From NCBI GenBank assembly GCA_030803735.1, contig JAURUC010000001.1, forward strand, positions 2,931,501 to 2,995,500: 64,000 nucleotides of DNA. Direction: 5' to 3'. The notes under the pieces were generated by a model, which did not search any database, was not told the origin of the DNA, and worked only from the letters and a program-made list of their open reading frames with translations. This document shows positions 1-9,762 of the stretch, one piece after another; the stretch's first letter is position 1; every line of letters starts with the position of its first letter. Origin of the DNA: Actinopolyspora lacussalsi. Its GTDB lineage: Bacteria; Actinomycetota; Actinomycetes; Mycobacteriales; Pseudonocardiaceae. Position numbers and translations under genes: made by a program.

Positions 1-2458
1 AGGTGTCCCTGACCTCCCTGGCCTTCTCCCCGAAGATCGCGCGGAGCAGCCGCTCCTCCGGGGTCAGCTCGGTCTCACCCTTGGGAGTGACCTTGCCGAC
101 GAGGATGTCGCCGCCCTGCACCTCGGCACCGATGCGGACGATGCCGCGCTCGTCGAGGTCGGACAGCACGTCCTCGGAGACGTTCGGGATGTCCCTGGTG
201 ATCTCCTCGGAGCCCAGCTTGGTATCGCGGGCGTCGACCTCGTGCTCCTCGATGTGGATCGAGGTGAGCACGTCGTCCTGCACCAGCCGCTGGGAGAGGA
301 TGATCGCGTCCTCGTAGTTGTGCCCCTCCCACGGCATGATGCCGACGAGCAGGTTCTTGCCCAGCGCCATCTCGCCGTCCTCGGTCGAGGGACCGTCGGC
401 GATGACCTGCCCTGCCTCGACCCGGTCGCCCTCGTTGACGATGGGCTTCTGGTTGATGCAGGTCCCGTGGTTGGACCGGGCGAACTTCTGCAACCGGTAG
501 GTACGCCGGTTGCCGTCGTCGTCCATGATAGTGAGGTAGTCGGCGCACAGGTCCTCGACGACACCCGCCTTCTCCGCGGTGATGACGTTGCCCGCGTCGA
601 CGGCGGCACGGAGCTCCATGCCGGTACCGACGAGCGGGGACTCGCTGCGCAGCAGCGGAACCGCCTGCCGCTGCATGTTGGCACCCATCAGGGCGCGGTT
701 GGCGTCGTCGTGCTCCAGGAACGGCAGCATCGCCGTGGCCGCCGAGACCATCTGACGCGGCGAGACGTCCATGTACTCGATCTCGGTGGGGGCGAGCAGC
801 TCGACCTCGCCGCCCTTGCGCCTACCGAGCACACGGTCCTCGAGGAAGTTGCCGTCGTCGTCGATCGGCGTGTTGGCCTGCGCCTTGGTGTAGCGGTCCT
901 CCTCGTCGGCGGTGAGGTAGTCCACCTGATCGGTGACCACACCGTCGACCACCTTGCGGTAGGGCGTCTCGATGAACCCGAACGGATTGACCCGGCCGAA
1001 GGTGGCCAGCGAACCGATCAGACCGATGTTCGGCCCTTCCGGCGTCTCGATCGGGCACATCCGGCCGTAGTGCGAGGGGTGGACGTCACGAACCTCGACG
1101 CCCGCACGCTCCCTGGAGAGACCGCCCGGCCCCAGCGCCGAGAGCCTGCGCTTGTGCGTCAGGCCGGCCAGGGGGTTGGTCTGGTCCATGAACTGGGAGA
1201 GCTGCGAGGTGCCGAAGAACTCCTTGATCGCGGCGACGACCGGGCGAATGTTGATCAGTGTCTGCGGTGTGATCGCCTCGACGTCCTGGGTCGTCATGCG
1301 CTCGCGGACGACGCGTTCCATCCGGGAGAGGCCGACCCGCACCTGGTTCTGGATGAGCTCGCCCACGGTGCGCAGCCTGCGGTTACCGAAGTGATCGATG
1401 TCGTCGAGCTCGACCGGGACGTCGTTGTCCTCGGAGCCCATCGAGTTCTCGCCCGCGTGCAGCCGGACCAGGTACTCGATGGTGGTGGCGATGTCGTCGT
1501 GTGTGAGCACGCCCGAGGTGAACGGCAGGTCGATGCCGAGCTTCTTGTTGACCTTGTAGCGGCCGACGCGGGCGAGGTCGTAACGCTTCTCCTTGAAGAA
1601 GAGGTTCTCCAGCAGCGTCTGCGCGCTCTCCTTCGTCGGCGGCTCGCCGGGACGCAGTTTGCGGTAGATGTCCAGCAGGGCCTCGTCCTGGCCCGAGGTG
1701 TGGTCCTTCTCCAGGGTCGACAGCATCGTCTCGGAGAAGCCGAACCGCTCGCGGATACCCTCGGCGGTCCATCCCAGCGCCTTGAGCAGGACGGTGACCG
1801 GCTGCCTGCGCTTGCGGTCGATCCGCACACCGACGGTGTCGCGCTTGTCGACGTCGAACTCCAGCCAGGCACCCCTGCTCGGGATGATCTTCGCGCTGTA
1901 GACGTCCTTGTCGGTCGACTTGTCGACGGTCTGGTCGAAGTAAACGCCGGGCGACCGGACCAGCTGCGAGACCACGACACGCTCGGTGCCGTTGATGATG
2001 AAGGTGCCCTTGTCGCTCATCACGGGGAAGTCCCCCATGAAGACGGTCTGGCTCTTGATCTCGCCCGTCGTCTGGTTTATGAACTCCGCCGTGACGAACA
2101 GCGGAGCCGCGTAGGTCATGTCCTTGTCCTTGCACTCCTCGATGGAGGCCTTGACCTCATCGAACCGCGGGTCGGAAAAGGACAGCGACATGGAGCCCGA
2201 GAAGTCCTCGATCGGGGAGATCTCGTTGAGGACCTCTCCCAGACCACCAACGGGCATTTCCTCGCCGGCATCGACCCGGCGCTGGAACCAGGCCTCGTCA
2301 CCGACGAGCCATTCGAAGGATTGGACCTGCAGATCGAGCAGGTCTGGTACTTCCAGCGGCTCACGGATCTTCTCGAATGAGACCCGCCTGGGGGCCCCAG
2401 GGATCCCCCTCGTGAAGTTGGAAGCTGCAGAGACCTTGGTCGCGCGGGAGACTGCCAA
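1..2458 (-). CDS. rpoB: DNA-directed RNA polymerase beta subunit (5' part)
   Basis: This is the beta subunit of RNA polymerase, forming part of the catalytic centre and the rifampicin pocket. The gene runs off the left edge: about 819 of roughly 1160-1170 residues are present, and the last visible residues are [10 protein letters not shown]. The start is TTG at 2458, giving (M)[14 protein letters not shown], the usual actinobacterial N-terminus, with GGAAGG seven bases upstream. The rifampicin-determining region lies near 1150-1200 and reads [11 protein letters not shown] then [14 protein letters not shown]. The Asp, His and Ser corresponding to E. coli 516, 526 and 531 are all wild type. rpoC is expected beyond the left edge. 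The mce operon transcribed toward it ends beyond the intervening CHAT gene. Identification is certain. Confidence 0.98.
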   Translation of the reverse strand, partial: MAVSRATKVSAASNFTRGIPGAPRRVSFEKIREPLEVPDLLDLQVQSFEWLVGDEAWFQRRVDAGEEMPVGGLGEVLNEISPIEDFSGSMSLSFSDPRFDEVKASIEECKDKDMTYAAPLFVTAEFINQTTGEIKSQTVFMGDFPVMSDKGTFIINGTERVVVSQLVRSPGVYFDQTVDKSTDKDVYSAKIIPSRGAWLEFDVDKRDTVGVRIDRKRRQPVTVLLKALGWTAEGIRERFGFSETMLSTLEKDHTSGQDEALLDIYRKLRPGEPPTKESAQTLLENLFFKEKRYDLARVGRYKVNKKLGIDLPFTSGVLTHDDIATTIEYLVRLHAGENSMGSEDNDVPVELDDIDHFGNRRLRTVGELIQNQVRVGLSRMERVVRERMTTQDVEAITPQTLINIRPVVAAIKEFFGTSQLSQFMDQTNPLAGLTHKRRLSALGPGGLSRERAGVEVRDVHPSHYGRMCPIETPEGPNIGLIGSLATFGRVNPFGFIETPYRKVVDGVVTDQVDYLTADEEDRYTKAQANTPIDDDGNFLEDRVLGRRKGGEVELLAPTEIEYMDVSPRQMVSAATAMLPFLEHDDANRALMGANMQRQAVPLLRSESPLVGTGMELRAAVDAGNVITAEKAGVVEDLCADYLTIMDDDGNRRTYRLQKFARSNHGTCINQKPIVNEGDRVEAGQVIADGPSTEDGEMALGKNLLVGIMPWEGHNYEDAIILSQRLVQDDVLTSIHIEEHEVDARDTKLGSEEITRDIPNVSEDVLSDLDERGIVRIGAEVQGGDILVGKVTPKGETELTPEERLLRAIFGEKAREVRDT

Positions 2459-3275
2459 GATGCGTCCTTCCGGGACTCTGAACTGGCTGCAACCGCTTCC
2501 GGAGCGTTGGGTGTAAGTGTCCGGATAGCACGGCTGTCAAGGGTGCAATGGCGCCCGCAATCCGGAAAACCCCAGCGCAGGGGTCCATTACTGAGTCCTC
2601 AGGCCAGGGAACGGAGAATGCGGGCAGCGCAACGTAGCAGTCTAGCGCGCGTGTCGCCCGCTGTCGAGAGGGGGCCAGTACTGGCCGCCCCGATGATCAC
2701 CGCATCACCCGCTGGTTCATCTCCTGCGTCGTCCGCTCCGGCGTCTGCCGGGAACAAGCGTGACCTCCCGGAGGCCGTGAGTCAAGAGCTCCACACCGCA
2801 TCACTCTCCCGACGGAAAACAGGATCACTCGATGTGGTTAGGAACCACTCCGTGCGCTGCTGCTGTCACGGTACGCCGCGATCGGAGTCACATCGTCCGC
2901 GCCTCCACCTTTCGACGAGTGGCGACCACGAGGCCCACTCGGGACGCGCTCGGGACGCGCGAGCGCCTTCCCCGCCGCCACGAACACCGTCCCGCTGCCC
3001 GACACGCGAGGTGTCCGCCGCCCTACCGGACCCGCCTCCCGACGGCACTCGAACACCGGAAAAACGTTGCGTATTCCCACAGTGCGGACAATCGACGCGA
3101 ATTTTTGACCGATACCCCGGCGAAGCCGCACGGGACGCTCGTATCGTCTGCAGCGAGCAGCGGGCATGGCACGATCGAGATGTGACCGTGCGGAACCATG
3201 ATCCTACTCTATGGACGCTGCCGGCTTCCAGGAGCCGGCCCCGGTTTCGCACCGGCGGTGACACGGGAGAACAGG
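2459..3275. other. Divergent rpoB / TPR-CHAT intergenic region
   Basis: This 0.8 kb gap separates two divergently transcribed genes. Open frames crossing it have no recognisable domain or plausible ribosome binding site and do not match the codon bias of the neighbours. Apart from the possible rpoB promoter I see no RNA gene or strong hairpin. The length would fit multiple promoters for rpoB. Confidence 0.5.
2512..2540 (-). promoter_or_regulatory. Possible rpoB promoter
   Basis: On the minus strand a perfect TTGACA (-35, 2540-2535) is followed after 17 bases by CTTACA (2517-2512), a mediocre -10. Transcription would start near 2505 and give a leader of about 45 bases before the TTG start. 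This is seen only as a motif match; the -10 is weak. Confidence 0.35.
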
Positions 3276-6200
3276 ATGGACAACAAGGTGAACCAGCAGG
3301 ACCGAACCCCCCGGGACGACCGGACCGAACGTCCGACGCCGGAACAGGGGGCGAGCGGCACCGGAAACAGCTGGTTCACCAACGAGGCGGACGATCCCCC
3401 CTCATCCGAGCAGCTGGAGCAGCGAGAACCGGAGCAGCGAGAGCCGCGGCAGCAACAGCGGGGCACGGCCGCCCCCCATCCGGCAACCGCTCATTCGGCA
3501 ACCGCTCATTCGGCAGCCACCCATTCGGCAGCCGCTCGTGCCGCCGCCCCCCGTTCGGCGGAGCAGGACGCCGAACAGCGATACGCGGACGCGCTCGCCG
3601 CGCTCAACCGGATGATGAGCACCTTCGACTTCAAGGAACTGTCCTGGGTCACCGAGGTGCTGCGCGCCACGGCCGGAGCGCTGCCGGAGCAGGACCCCTC
3701 TCGTCCCGGGGTACTCAACAACCTGGGAAGCGCCGCCCAGCTCGCGCACCTCGCCTCCGGTGATCTCGCGCACCTGGAGGACGCGGTGACCTATTACCGC
3801 TCCGCCGCGGAGGCGGCGAGCAGCGACGATCCGGACGTGGTCCTCTACCTGAGCAACCTGGCACTGGCACTGACCGACTGCGCCGGCCGCAAGGGCTCGG
3901 CCGAGCAGGCCGTCGAGGCGGTCGACGTCGCCCGGCTCGGGGTCGAGCGCACCGGCACGGCCGGGGCGGGGGGCACGGACTCCGACTCGGCGGACCTGCC
4001 GCGCCATCGGGACACCGCGCTGATCCGGTTGGGAAACGCGCTGAAACTGCACGCCAGGCTCGCGGCCGACAACGACTCGGACGACGAGTCGATCGAGGTC
4101 TTCCAGGCCGCGCTGCGGGAGTCGAGCGGCCAGGACGGTGCGCAACGTCCCGAGGGCCCGGACCTGATGATCAGCCTCGGCTCGGCGCTGCTGCGCAGAC
4201 ACGAGCGAACCACCGATCCGAACGACCTCGACGAGGGGATCAAGTACCTGCGCACCGGCGTGGGGATGCTCCCGGACGGACAGCACCGCCGTTGGATGCT
4301 GCTGCGGTTCGCGGAGGCGCTGCGACTGCGCTACCGCCAGCGGGGTGACCTGACCGATCTGCAATCGGCGATCAACGAGCTGTTCGGGGTGCTCGACGAC
4401 CTGGAGTCGGGCAACCCGGTGCTGGGCAAACTGATCTGGAACCTCACCTCGGCGACGGTGGAACACCTGGACAGCAGCGGCGAGTCCGGCAATCTCTACC
4501 GCGCGTTGAAAACGATCAGCCCGGTGATGCGCAACCTGGCCACCGACGATCCGAACCGGGCCGTGGCGCTGGCGAGCTACGGAGCGCTGGCCCGCAGGCA
4601 CTACCTGCACGCGGGCAACACCGCGGCGCTGGACACCGCCGTGGCCGCGGGTGAGGCGGCGCTGGACGCCGAGACAACGGCGCCCAAGCGCTGCGCGGTC
4701 CTCAACTCGCTGGCCTCCACACTGATCACGCGGTTCGAGCGGGCGGGCCAGCAGTCCGACCTGGATCGCGCCCACGCCGCCGCCAGTGAGGCGCTGCAGG
4801 ACTCCGAACAGCGCACCGCGCCGCAGTACACCGCCTACGCGCAGCTGGGTGTGGTGTCCACGCACCAGCACCGGCTGAACTCGCGCAACGACGAGTTGGA
4901 AACGGCGATCGAGATGTTCGACAGGGCGCTGATCGCCATGCCGGACTCGGCACCGGAACGCGTCACGGTCGCCACTCACCTCGGCCGCGCGCTGCAGACC
5001 CTGCACCGCCGCACCGGCAGGCGGAAGCTGTACCGGTGGGCTCGCAGAACGCTGACCGAGGCGGCCACACTGCCGACCGGCCCGGCCGATCAACGCCTCA
5101 AGGCCGCCAATCTGTGCGGCAGGCTCGCGGCGCAGGCGCACCGCTGGTCCGAGGCACTCGAATCGTTCACGCTGGCGGTCGAGCTGCTTCCGCTGGTCAC
5201 ACAGGGCAAGCGCGCGGTGGCGACCCCGACGGTGCAGCGCCGCTGGGCACATGTGACCGCCGACGCGGCGGCCTGCGCGATCGAGGTGGGCAAACCGGAG
5301 CGGGCCGTGGAGCTGCTGGAGCACGGGCGTGCGGCGCTGCTTTCCGAGCTGATGCCCGCGGGCAGCGAGCTCGGGCAACTCAACCTGACCCATCCGGACC
5401 TGGCCACCGACGCGGTGCGGCTGCGCAGGCTGCTGGACCGCCACCCCGAGGAGCCGATCCTCGGCGGGGTGGACGTCATCGACGACGTGCGGCGCAGGCG
5501 CTGGCTGGCGGACACCTGGGACGAGTTGCTCGGCGAGATCCGGAACGAGTCCGGCGGTGATCGGATGCGGCCGTGGTCCTTCGACACCCTGGCAACGGCC
5601 GCCGACGAGGGAGCGGTCGTGTTGATCAACCTCAGCGAGTTCCGTTCGGACGCGGTGATCGTCTTCGGTGGTCGTGCTCTGGTGGTCCGGCTGCCCGGCG
5701 TGACACCGGAGCTGGCCGAGGAGCACGCGGCCTCCGCGCTGAACGCGGCGCAGCAGGCACAGCGCACGGCCGACACCGAACGCACCCTCGGTATGACGCT
5801 GGACTGGCTGTGGCAGCACGTCACACGCCCGGTGCTGGAGCGGATGGGATACACCCGCACACCGCCCCAGGGAGCGCGGTGGCCCAGGCTGTGGTGGAGC
5901 ACGCAGGGTGCCGCGGCCTTCCTCCCGCTGCACGCGGCGACCTCGACCGGCGGGGACAGCGCGTTGGACCGCGTGGTGTCCTCGCACACGCCGGGACTGC
6001 GCGTGCTGCTGACGACCAAGCGGCGGCGGGAGCGGACCGGTGCCGACACGGCGCTGATCGCGGGCCCCTCCGACGAGCGGACTCCCGAACAACCGGGCAG
6101 GATCCCGGCACGGCACTGGTCCTCGGCGACCGCGATGTCGGAGCGCGACCACACCGCCGACGACGTGTTCGCCGCGTTCGGGCACCACCAGCTGATCCAC

Positions 6201-6614
6201 GTCTGCGAACCGAGCACGCAGCACGCCGCCCAACCCGCCGCCGGACTGGTGCTGGACCGGGAGGACCGCGCCAGGTCGCTGAACCTGCTCGACATCGGGC
6301 AGCGGGACTTCGGGGACGCGAAGTTCCTCTGCCTGGCCAGGTGCAGGACGAAGGACGCCCCGTCGGCGGCGGCGCTGACGATGGCGGGGGCGTTCGCCTT
6401 CATCGGATTCGCGCACGTGATCAGCACGCTGTGGGCGATGCACCGGGGTCCGGCGGAGGACGTGCTGGCGGCGCTGTACGCGGAGCTGGCGCGCGACGGC
6501 GAGTTCCGGGCCGAGTTCTCCGCGGGAGTGCTGCACGCGACCACGCGCCGACTTCGGCGGCGCTACCCGGAGGCACCGACGCTGTGGGCCGGTTACACCC
6601 ACGTGGGGGTCTGA
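3276..6614 (+). CDS. Tetratricopeptide-repeat protein with C-terminal CHAT (caspase-like) domain
   Basis: A 1112-residue cytosolic protein. After a low-complexity N-terminus with AHSAT-type repeats (about residues 69-90) come many degenerate TPR helices (about 110-700) and a C-terminal CHAT domain (about 780-1112). The putative catalytic dyad is His975 in LIHVCEP and Cys1023 in LARCRT. In most CHAT proteins the His box is followed by a Cys-His-Gly motif, which is altered here. CHAT domains are caspase/separase-type peptidases, often acting in defence or regulated proteolysis; the substrate is unknown. The start at 3276 has GGGAGA seven bases upstream; an in-frame ATG at 3198 lacks a site. There is no adjacent partner gene, so the role is uncertain although the domain call is firm. 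Confidence 0.85.
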   Translation: MDNKVNQQDRTPRDDRTERPTPEQGASGTGNSWFTNEADDPPSSEQLEQREPEQREPRQQQRGTAAPHPATAHSATAHSAATHSAAARAAAPRSAEQDAEQRYADALAALNRMMSTFDFKELSWVTEVLRATAGALPEQDPSRPGVLNNLGSAAQLAHLASGDLAHLEDAVTYYRSAAEAASSDDPDVVLYLSNLALALTDCAGRKGSAEQAVEAVDVARLGVERTGTAGAGGTDSDSADLPRHRDTALIRLGNALKLHARLAADNDSDDESIEVFQAALRESSGQDGAQRPEGPDLMISLGSALLRRHERTTDPNDLDEGIKYLRTGVGMLPDGQHRRWMLLRFAEALRLRYRQRGDLTDLQSAINELFGVLDDLESGNPVLGKLIWNLTSATVEHLDSSGESGNLYRALKTISPVMRNLATDDPNRAVALASYGALARRHYLHAGNTAALDTAVAAGEAALDAETTAPKRCAVLNSLASTLITRFERAGQQSDLDRAHAAASEALQDSEQRTAPQYTAYAQLGVVSTHQHRLNSRNDELETAIEMFDRALIAMPDSAPERVTVATHLGRALQTLHRRTGRRKLYRWARRTLTEAATLPTGPADQRLKAANLCGRLAAQAHRWSEALESFTLAVELLPLVTQGKRAVATPTVQRRWAHVTADAAACAIEVGKPERAVELLEHGRAALLSELMPAGSELGQLNLTHPDLATDAVRLRRLLDRHPEEPILGGVDVIDDVRRRRWLADTWDELLGEIRNESGGDRMRPWSFDTLATAADEGAVVLINLSEFRSDAVIVFGGRALVVRLPGVTPELAEEHAASALNAAQQAQRTADTERTLGMTLDWLWQHVTRPVLERMGYTRTPPQGARWPRLWWSTQGAAAFLPLHAATSTGGDSALDRVVSSHTPGLRVLLTTKRRRERTGADTALIAGPSDERTPEQPGRIPARHWSSATAMSERDHTADDVFAAFGHHQLIHVCEPSTQHAAQPAAGLVLDREDRARSLNLLDIGQRDFGDAKFLCLARCRTKDAPSAAALTMAGAFAFIGFAHVISTLWAMHRGPAEDVLAALYAELARDGEFRAEFSAGVLHATTRRLRRRYPEAPTLWAGYTHVGV
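3481..3540 (+). repeat. In-frame 15-bp tandem repeat, four units
   Basis: Four 15-bp units (cggcaaccgctcatt and variants) sit back to back and encode the Ala-Thr-Ala-His-Ser repeats near the N-terminus of the CHAT protein. Copy number changes would keep the reading frame. Confidence 0.85.
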
Positions 6615-6639
6615 ACGTCGGTTCGGCGGAACGGTCGGC

Positions 6640-6664
6640 GGCGTCGATTTCTCGCGAAATCGCC
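6640..6664 (+). repeat. Short palindrome, ATTTC-N4-GAAAT family, copy 1
   Basis: Arms CGATTTC and GAAATCG flank the tetraloop TCGC, extended by GGCGT on the left and CC on the right. It lies 25 bp after the CHAT stop, in a convergent intergenic region. The same element occurs five more times in the window, always between convergent genes. Confidence 0.8.
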
Positions 6665-6672
6665 GTGCAGGT

Positions 6673-6714
6673 GTGGGGCCGCGCACGTGGGGCCGCGCAC
6701 GTGGGGCCGCGCAC
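6673..6714 (+). repeat. 14-bp tandem repeat, three perfect units
   Basis: gtggggccgcgcac occurs three times without mismatch, just beyond the short palindrome and between the convergent CHAT and Mce-associated genes. No function can be read from it. Confidence 0.9.
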
Positions 6715-6816
6715 GCGAGTACTGGGAGTGCGCCCCACCACCGCCCGGCGGTGGCGAGGTGTCCCGGCCGAGCGGCCCCGGTCGACCCCGTAACGGGGGC
6801 GTCAGAGCTGGATCAT

Positions 6817-7923
6817 TCAGAGCTGGGTCATGCTGCTGATCTTCCACTGGTCACCGCGTTTCACCGCGATGACGTTGAGCTGTGCCGGGTAGACACCGCC
6901 TTCACCGCTCTCGGTGCGGGTGGCGTTCTGGTTGACGAACAGCAGCACCTCGGCGCGCCCGTCCCGCAACATCGTCACCCCGGAGTCGGCGACGGTGGTG
7001 GTCAGCACCATCTTCTGTTCGGGGGCCTGCTCGCGCACCGTTCGGAACATCTTGTCGTACTGCTCGACCGAATCGCCGACCAGAACGTTGCCCGCCGTCT
7101 GCTCGGTTTTGTCCATATTGGAGTAGTCGAAGGAGAAGATCTTCTCCACGGCCTTGCCGACCTGGCCCTTCACCTCGCTGGTCGCCGACTCGTCCACCAG
7201 GGCCCGGTTGGCTGCCGCGCCCCCGTGCCGCAGCGTGTGAGCGGAGTACTGGAACCAGCAGGCCAGCCCGGCGAATCCCACGGTCAGCGCCAGCAGCACG
7301 GCCGTGAGCACCTTCCGGTTGCTCCGCGCCGAACCGCTCCCGGCGGTCGCGCCGGAACCACGGTCCGGGCCGTCCGGGGCGGTGTCGCCCGAGTCCGAGC
7401 TCTCGGAGTCCGAGTTCTCGGGGGTCGAACCGTCCGAATCAGAACTACCCGAGTCAGGGCCGTCCGAATCAGGGCCGTCCGAGAGGCCCTCCCCCTCGTG
7501 TCCGGGGAGCGACTCGTGTCGCCGTTCGGCCGTGTCGTCGGTCGCGGCCGAGGCAGCCACCGATCCGGTCTCCGACGCGGTGCTCGTTCCCTCCTCCTCG
7601 GGTAACTCCCCGTTCTCCTCGGGTAACTTCGTGCTCCTCTCCGACGCGCCGCCCCCGGCGGAAGTCATCGATGGCGCGGACTCGGCCGGAGCCGTACCGC
7701 CCGCACCGGTGGCGGTGGGCTCGTCGATCGAAGCCTCGCCTGACGAGTCGACTGGCGAATCACCGGAGGAATCGGCGGGCGAGTCGGCGGCGACATCATC
7801 GGTGACCTCGGAGGTTCGGGCGTCGCCACCGGTCGCGGCACGATTGCGCGCACCGGCCACGCGCGGCTTGCGCACGGCGGAACCGCCTCGGCCGCGGCCG
7901 GTGGGACGGCGAGAGTTGCTCAC
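6817..7923 (-). CDS. Mce-associated membrane protein with long acidic N-terminus
   Basis: A 368-residue protein, last gene of the mce operon. Residues 1-205 are an acidic Ser/Asp/Glu/Gly-rich low-complexity tail, presumably cytoplasmic. A single membrane helix (VLTAVLLALTVGFAGLACWF, about 206-228) follows. A C-terminal extracytoplasmic domain of about 140 residues ends GDQWKISSMTQL, the pattern of Mam proteins that stabilise Mce complexes. The gene starts 88 bp after the preceding mam gene, consistent with the same transcript. The family is recognised from the topology, the terminal motif and the position; the exact role is not known. Confidence 0.8.
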   Translation of the reverse strand: MSNSRRPTGRGRGGSAVRKPRVAGARNRAATGGDARTSEVTDDVAADSPADSSGDSPVDSSGEASIDEPTATGAGGTAPAESAPSMTSAGGGASERSTKLPEENGELPEEEGTSTASETGSVAASAATDDTAERRHESLPGHEGEGLSDGPDSDGPDSGSSDSDGSTPENSDSESSDSGDTAPDGPDRGSGATAGSGSARSNRKVLTAVLLALTVGFAGLACWFQYSAHTLRHGGAAANRALVDESATSEVKGQVGKAVEKIFSFDYSNMDKTEQTAGNVLVGDSVEQYDKMFRTVREQAPEQKMVLTTTVADSGVTMLRDGRAEVLLFVNQNATRTESGEGGVYPAQLNVIAVKRGDQWKISSMTQL

Positions 7924-8011
7924 GGGTGTTCTCCTTGCACGAAAACTGCGTTACCGGCCGGTTCGTGGCGGCCGTGACGGATCGATGTCGAGCGGCTCCG
8001 AGCGACACCGC

Positions 8012-8542
8012 TCACCCCGCGCTCGGGGTCATCCGGTTCAGCTTCCACTGCCCGTCGGTCCTGGTGAGTTCGGCCCTGACCCGCCAACGGCTGGTGGTCG
8101 GCTTGCCACCGTCCTCGGTCTTGGTGATCTTGTAACTGGCGATCATCCGGGCCTTGCCCTGTCGCGTGTTCAACTCGGTCAGGGCCGAGGCCAGGATCTC
8201 GGCCTCGGTGACCGACTTGGCCTTGGTCACCTGCTCGACACGCTGTTCCCGGCTGCCCTCGAGCACCTCACGCAGCGGCCCGGTGGTCCCGTCGATCGCG
8301 CGCCGCATGTCCTGCTTCACCCTGCGGTGGTCGATCGAGTTGAAGTTGATCACCGCCTGTTTTCCGACACGCGACACGCGATCCCGGGTGACCGCCAGCT
8401 CCACGTCGGAGTCGTTGGCCGCGAGCGCCCAGGAAACCCCGAATCCGCCCGCCGAGAGCACGCTCGCGACGAGCAGCACCACCGCCACCGGCACCATCCG
8501 CCAGCGGCGGGGCCGCAGCAGTGCCGAGACCGCCGATCTCAT
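8012..8542 (-). CDS. Mce-associated membrane protein
   Basis: A 176-residue protein. The start chosen is ATG at 8542, with GGAAGGGA eight bases upstream; an upstream in-frame start at 8626 has no such site. One membrane helix (about residues 18-40, VPVAVVLLVASVL) precedes an extracytoplasmic domain ending DGQWKLNRMTPSAG, parallel to the end of the neighbouring Mam protein. It lies 119 bp downstream of mceF. Mam proteins of this class accompany Mce lipid importers and probably help assemble or stabilise them. Confidence 0.8.
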   Translation of the reverse strand: MRSAVSALLRPRRWRMVPVAVVLLVASVLSAGGFGVSWALAANDSDVELAVTRDRVSRVGKQAVINFNSIDHRRVKQDMRRAIDGTTGPLREVLEGSREQRVEQVTKAKSVTEAEILASALTELNTRQGKARMIASYKITKTEDGGKPTTSRWRVRAELTRTDGQWKLNRMTPSAG

Positions 8543-8661
8543 AAGAGTCCCTTCCCGAACGAGTGCGGAACCGGCGCGGTGGCCCGATCGCCGACCGGGG
8601 CACCGCGCCCATCCGCTGTTTCGCACCGTCGCTGTTTCGCGCTGTCGCTCCGGTGTCGTCG

Positions 8662-9762
8662 TCAGTTACCAGGCGCGTTGTGAGATCCGCGTACAGCGGT
8701 GGGGCTTCCCTCCGGAACATCGCAACGCGCGTCGGTGTTCAGCGGTACCGCGCCGAGCTCGTTGCCCGCGCGGCGCTCGGTGCTCTCGTACACGCAGGGC
8801 ACCGGGTCGAAGATGTTGAGCGCCAGCCCGAAGTGCGCTGAACCGTCCCCGGGAGCGACGGTGAAACCACCGGCGCTGACCGCCGGATAGGTCACGAACA
8901 GCTGCTCCAACCCGGCGTTGTTGTCCGAGAGCGCCCTGGCAGTGGGGATACCGTTGGCCAACAGCGAGGAGAGCGCGGGACCGGTGGTGCGCAGTACTCC
9001 GCTGACCTGCTGGGCGGCTTCCGGTGCGCGGTCGAGCACCGCACGGATGTCGCCGTCGGACTTCTCCAGCTGTCGCGACACCAACCGCAGGTCCTCGCTG
9101 AACGACCTGATGGCCGAGGACTGGTCGTTCTGCGTCTCCAGCACCGTGGCCGCGTCGGAGAGCAGCCGCTTGGTCTGGGGCAGGTGGCGCTGCGCCTCGG
9201 CGGTGAACTCGTCCGTGGTGTCCAGGATGCGTTGCAGGTTCCCGCCGTTTCCCTCGAAAGCGGTTCCCAGCTCGTCGACGACGGTGCGCAACGAGTCCTC
9301 GGGCACCGACTCGACGAAGGAGTCCAGATCGGTGAGCAGCTCCTCGACGGGCAGCGGGGTCTCGGTGTTCCGTTCGCGGATCACCGAGCCGTCGTGCAGG
9401 TAGGGGCCGTCGGAGTTCTTCGGCAGCAGGTCCACGTACTGCTCACCGACTACCGAGCGGTTCGCCACGACCGCCCGCACGTCGGTGGGGATCCGCGGCG
9501 CGGCGGGCTCGATGTCCAGCGGAACCCGCACGCCCCCCGGGGTGAGTTCGAGTTCGCCGACCCGCCCTACCTGCACTCCCCGGTAGGTGACCTCGGCGTT
9601 GGGGAAGATTCCGCCGGAGTCGGCCAGCTCGACGGTCACCACGTAACCGCGCGGCCCGAACAGCCTATCCAGTCCCGCGTACCTGGCTCCGGCGTAGCTG
9701 ACCCCGACCAGCGCCACGACGAGGAAGGCCGCGATCTGCACACGTACCTTGCGGGTGAGCAT
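8662..9762 (-). CDS. mceF: Mce family protein MceF
   Basis: 366 residues: an N-terminal membrane anchor (residues 8-25), one MCE/MlaD domain (about 38-115, with TVELADSGGIFPNAEVTYRG and YVDLLP) and a helical tail. Six Mce subunits are thought to form a hexameric tube that carries lipids from the envelope to the YrbE permease. The ATG overlaps the mceE stop by one base (TGATG). As the sixth mce gene of the operon it is the F subunit. Confidence 0.93.
   Translation of the reverse strand: MLTRKVRVQIAAFLVVALVGVSYAGARYAGLDRLFGPRGYVVTVELADSGGIFPNAEVTYRGVQVGRVGELELTPGGVRVPLDIEPAAPRIPTDVRAVVANRSVVGEQYVDLLPKNSDGPYLHDGSVIRERNTETPLPVEELLTDLDSFVESVPEDSLRTVVDELGTAFEGNGGNLQRILDTTDEFTAEAQRHLPQTKRLLSDAATVLETQNDQSSAIRSFSEDLRLVSRQLEKSDGDIRAVLDRAPEAAQQVSGVLRTTGPALSSLLANGIPTARALSDNNAGLEQLFVTYPAVSAGGFTVAPGDGSAHFGLALNIFDPVPCVYESTERRAGNELGAVPLNTDARCDVPEGSPTAVRGSHNAPGN

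Noticed and set aside
1150-1200. Rifampicin-resistance substitution in rpoB
   Set aside because: The positions most often mutated (E. coli 516, 526, 531) are wild type. The Thr and Ala differences from M. tuberculosis at 518 and 522 look like lineage variation and give no proof of resistance.
242-2380. A 712-codon open frame on the plus strand across rpoB
   Set aside because: It is the antisense shadow of rpoB; its translation is a GC-driven mix of Leu/Val/Arg/Asp without any family, while the opposite strand encodes RpoB.
3481-3540. Possible CRISPR-like repeat
   Set aside because: The repeats are contiguous without spacers and in frame in a coding region. No CRISPR array or cas gene occurs in the window.
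2507-3763. Plus-strand frame from the rpoB leader into the CHAT gene
   Set aside because: It overlaps the CHAT gene in another frame, is Arg/Pro/Ser-rich without domain pattern and has no ribosome binding site.
3402-6686. A long minus-strand frame opposite the CHAT gene
   Set aside because: It is Arg/Gly/Pro/His-rich shadow sequence; the plus strand shows TPR and CHAT motifs and a proper start.
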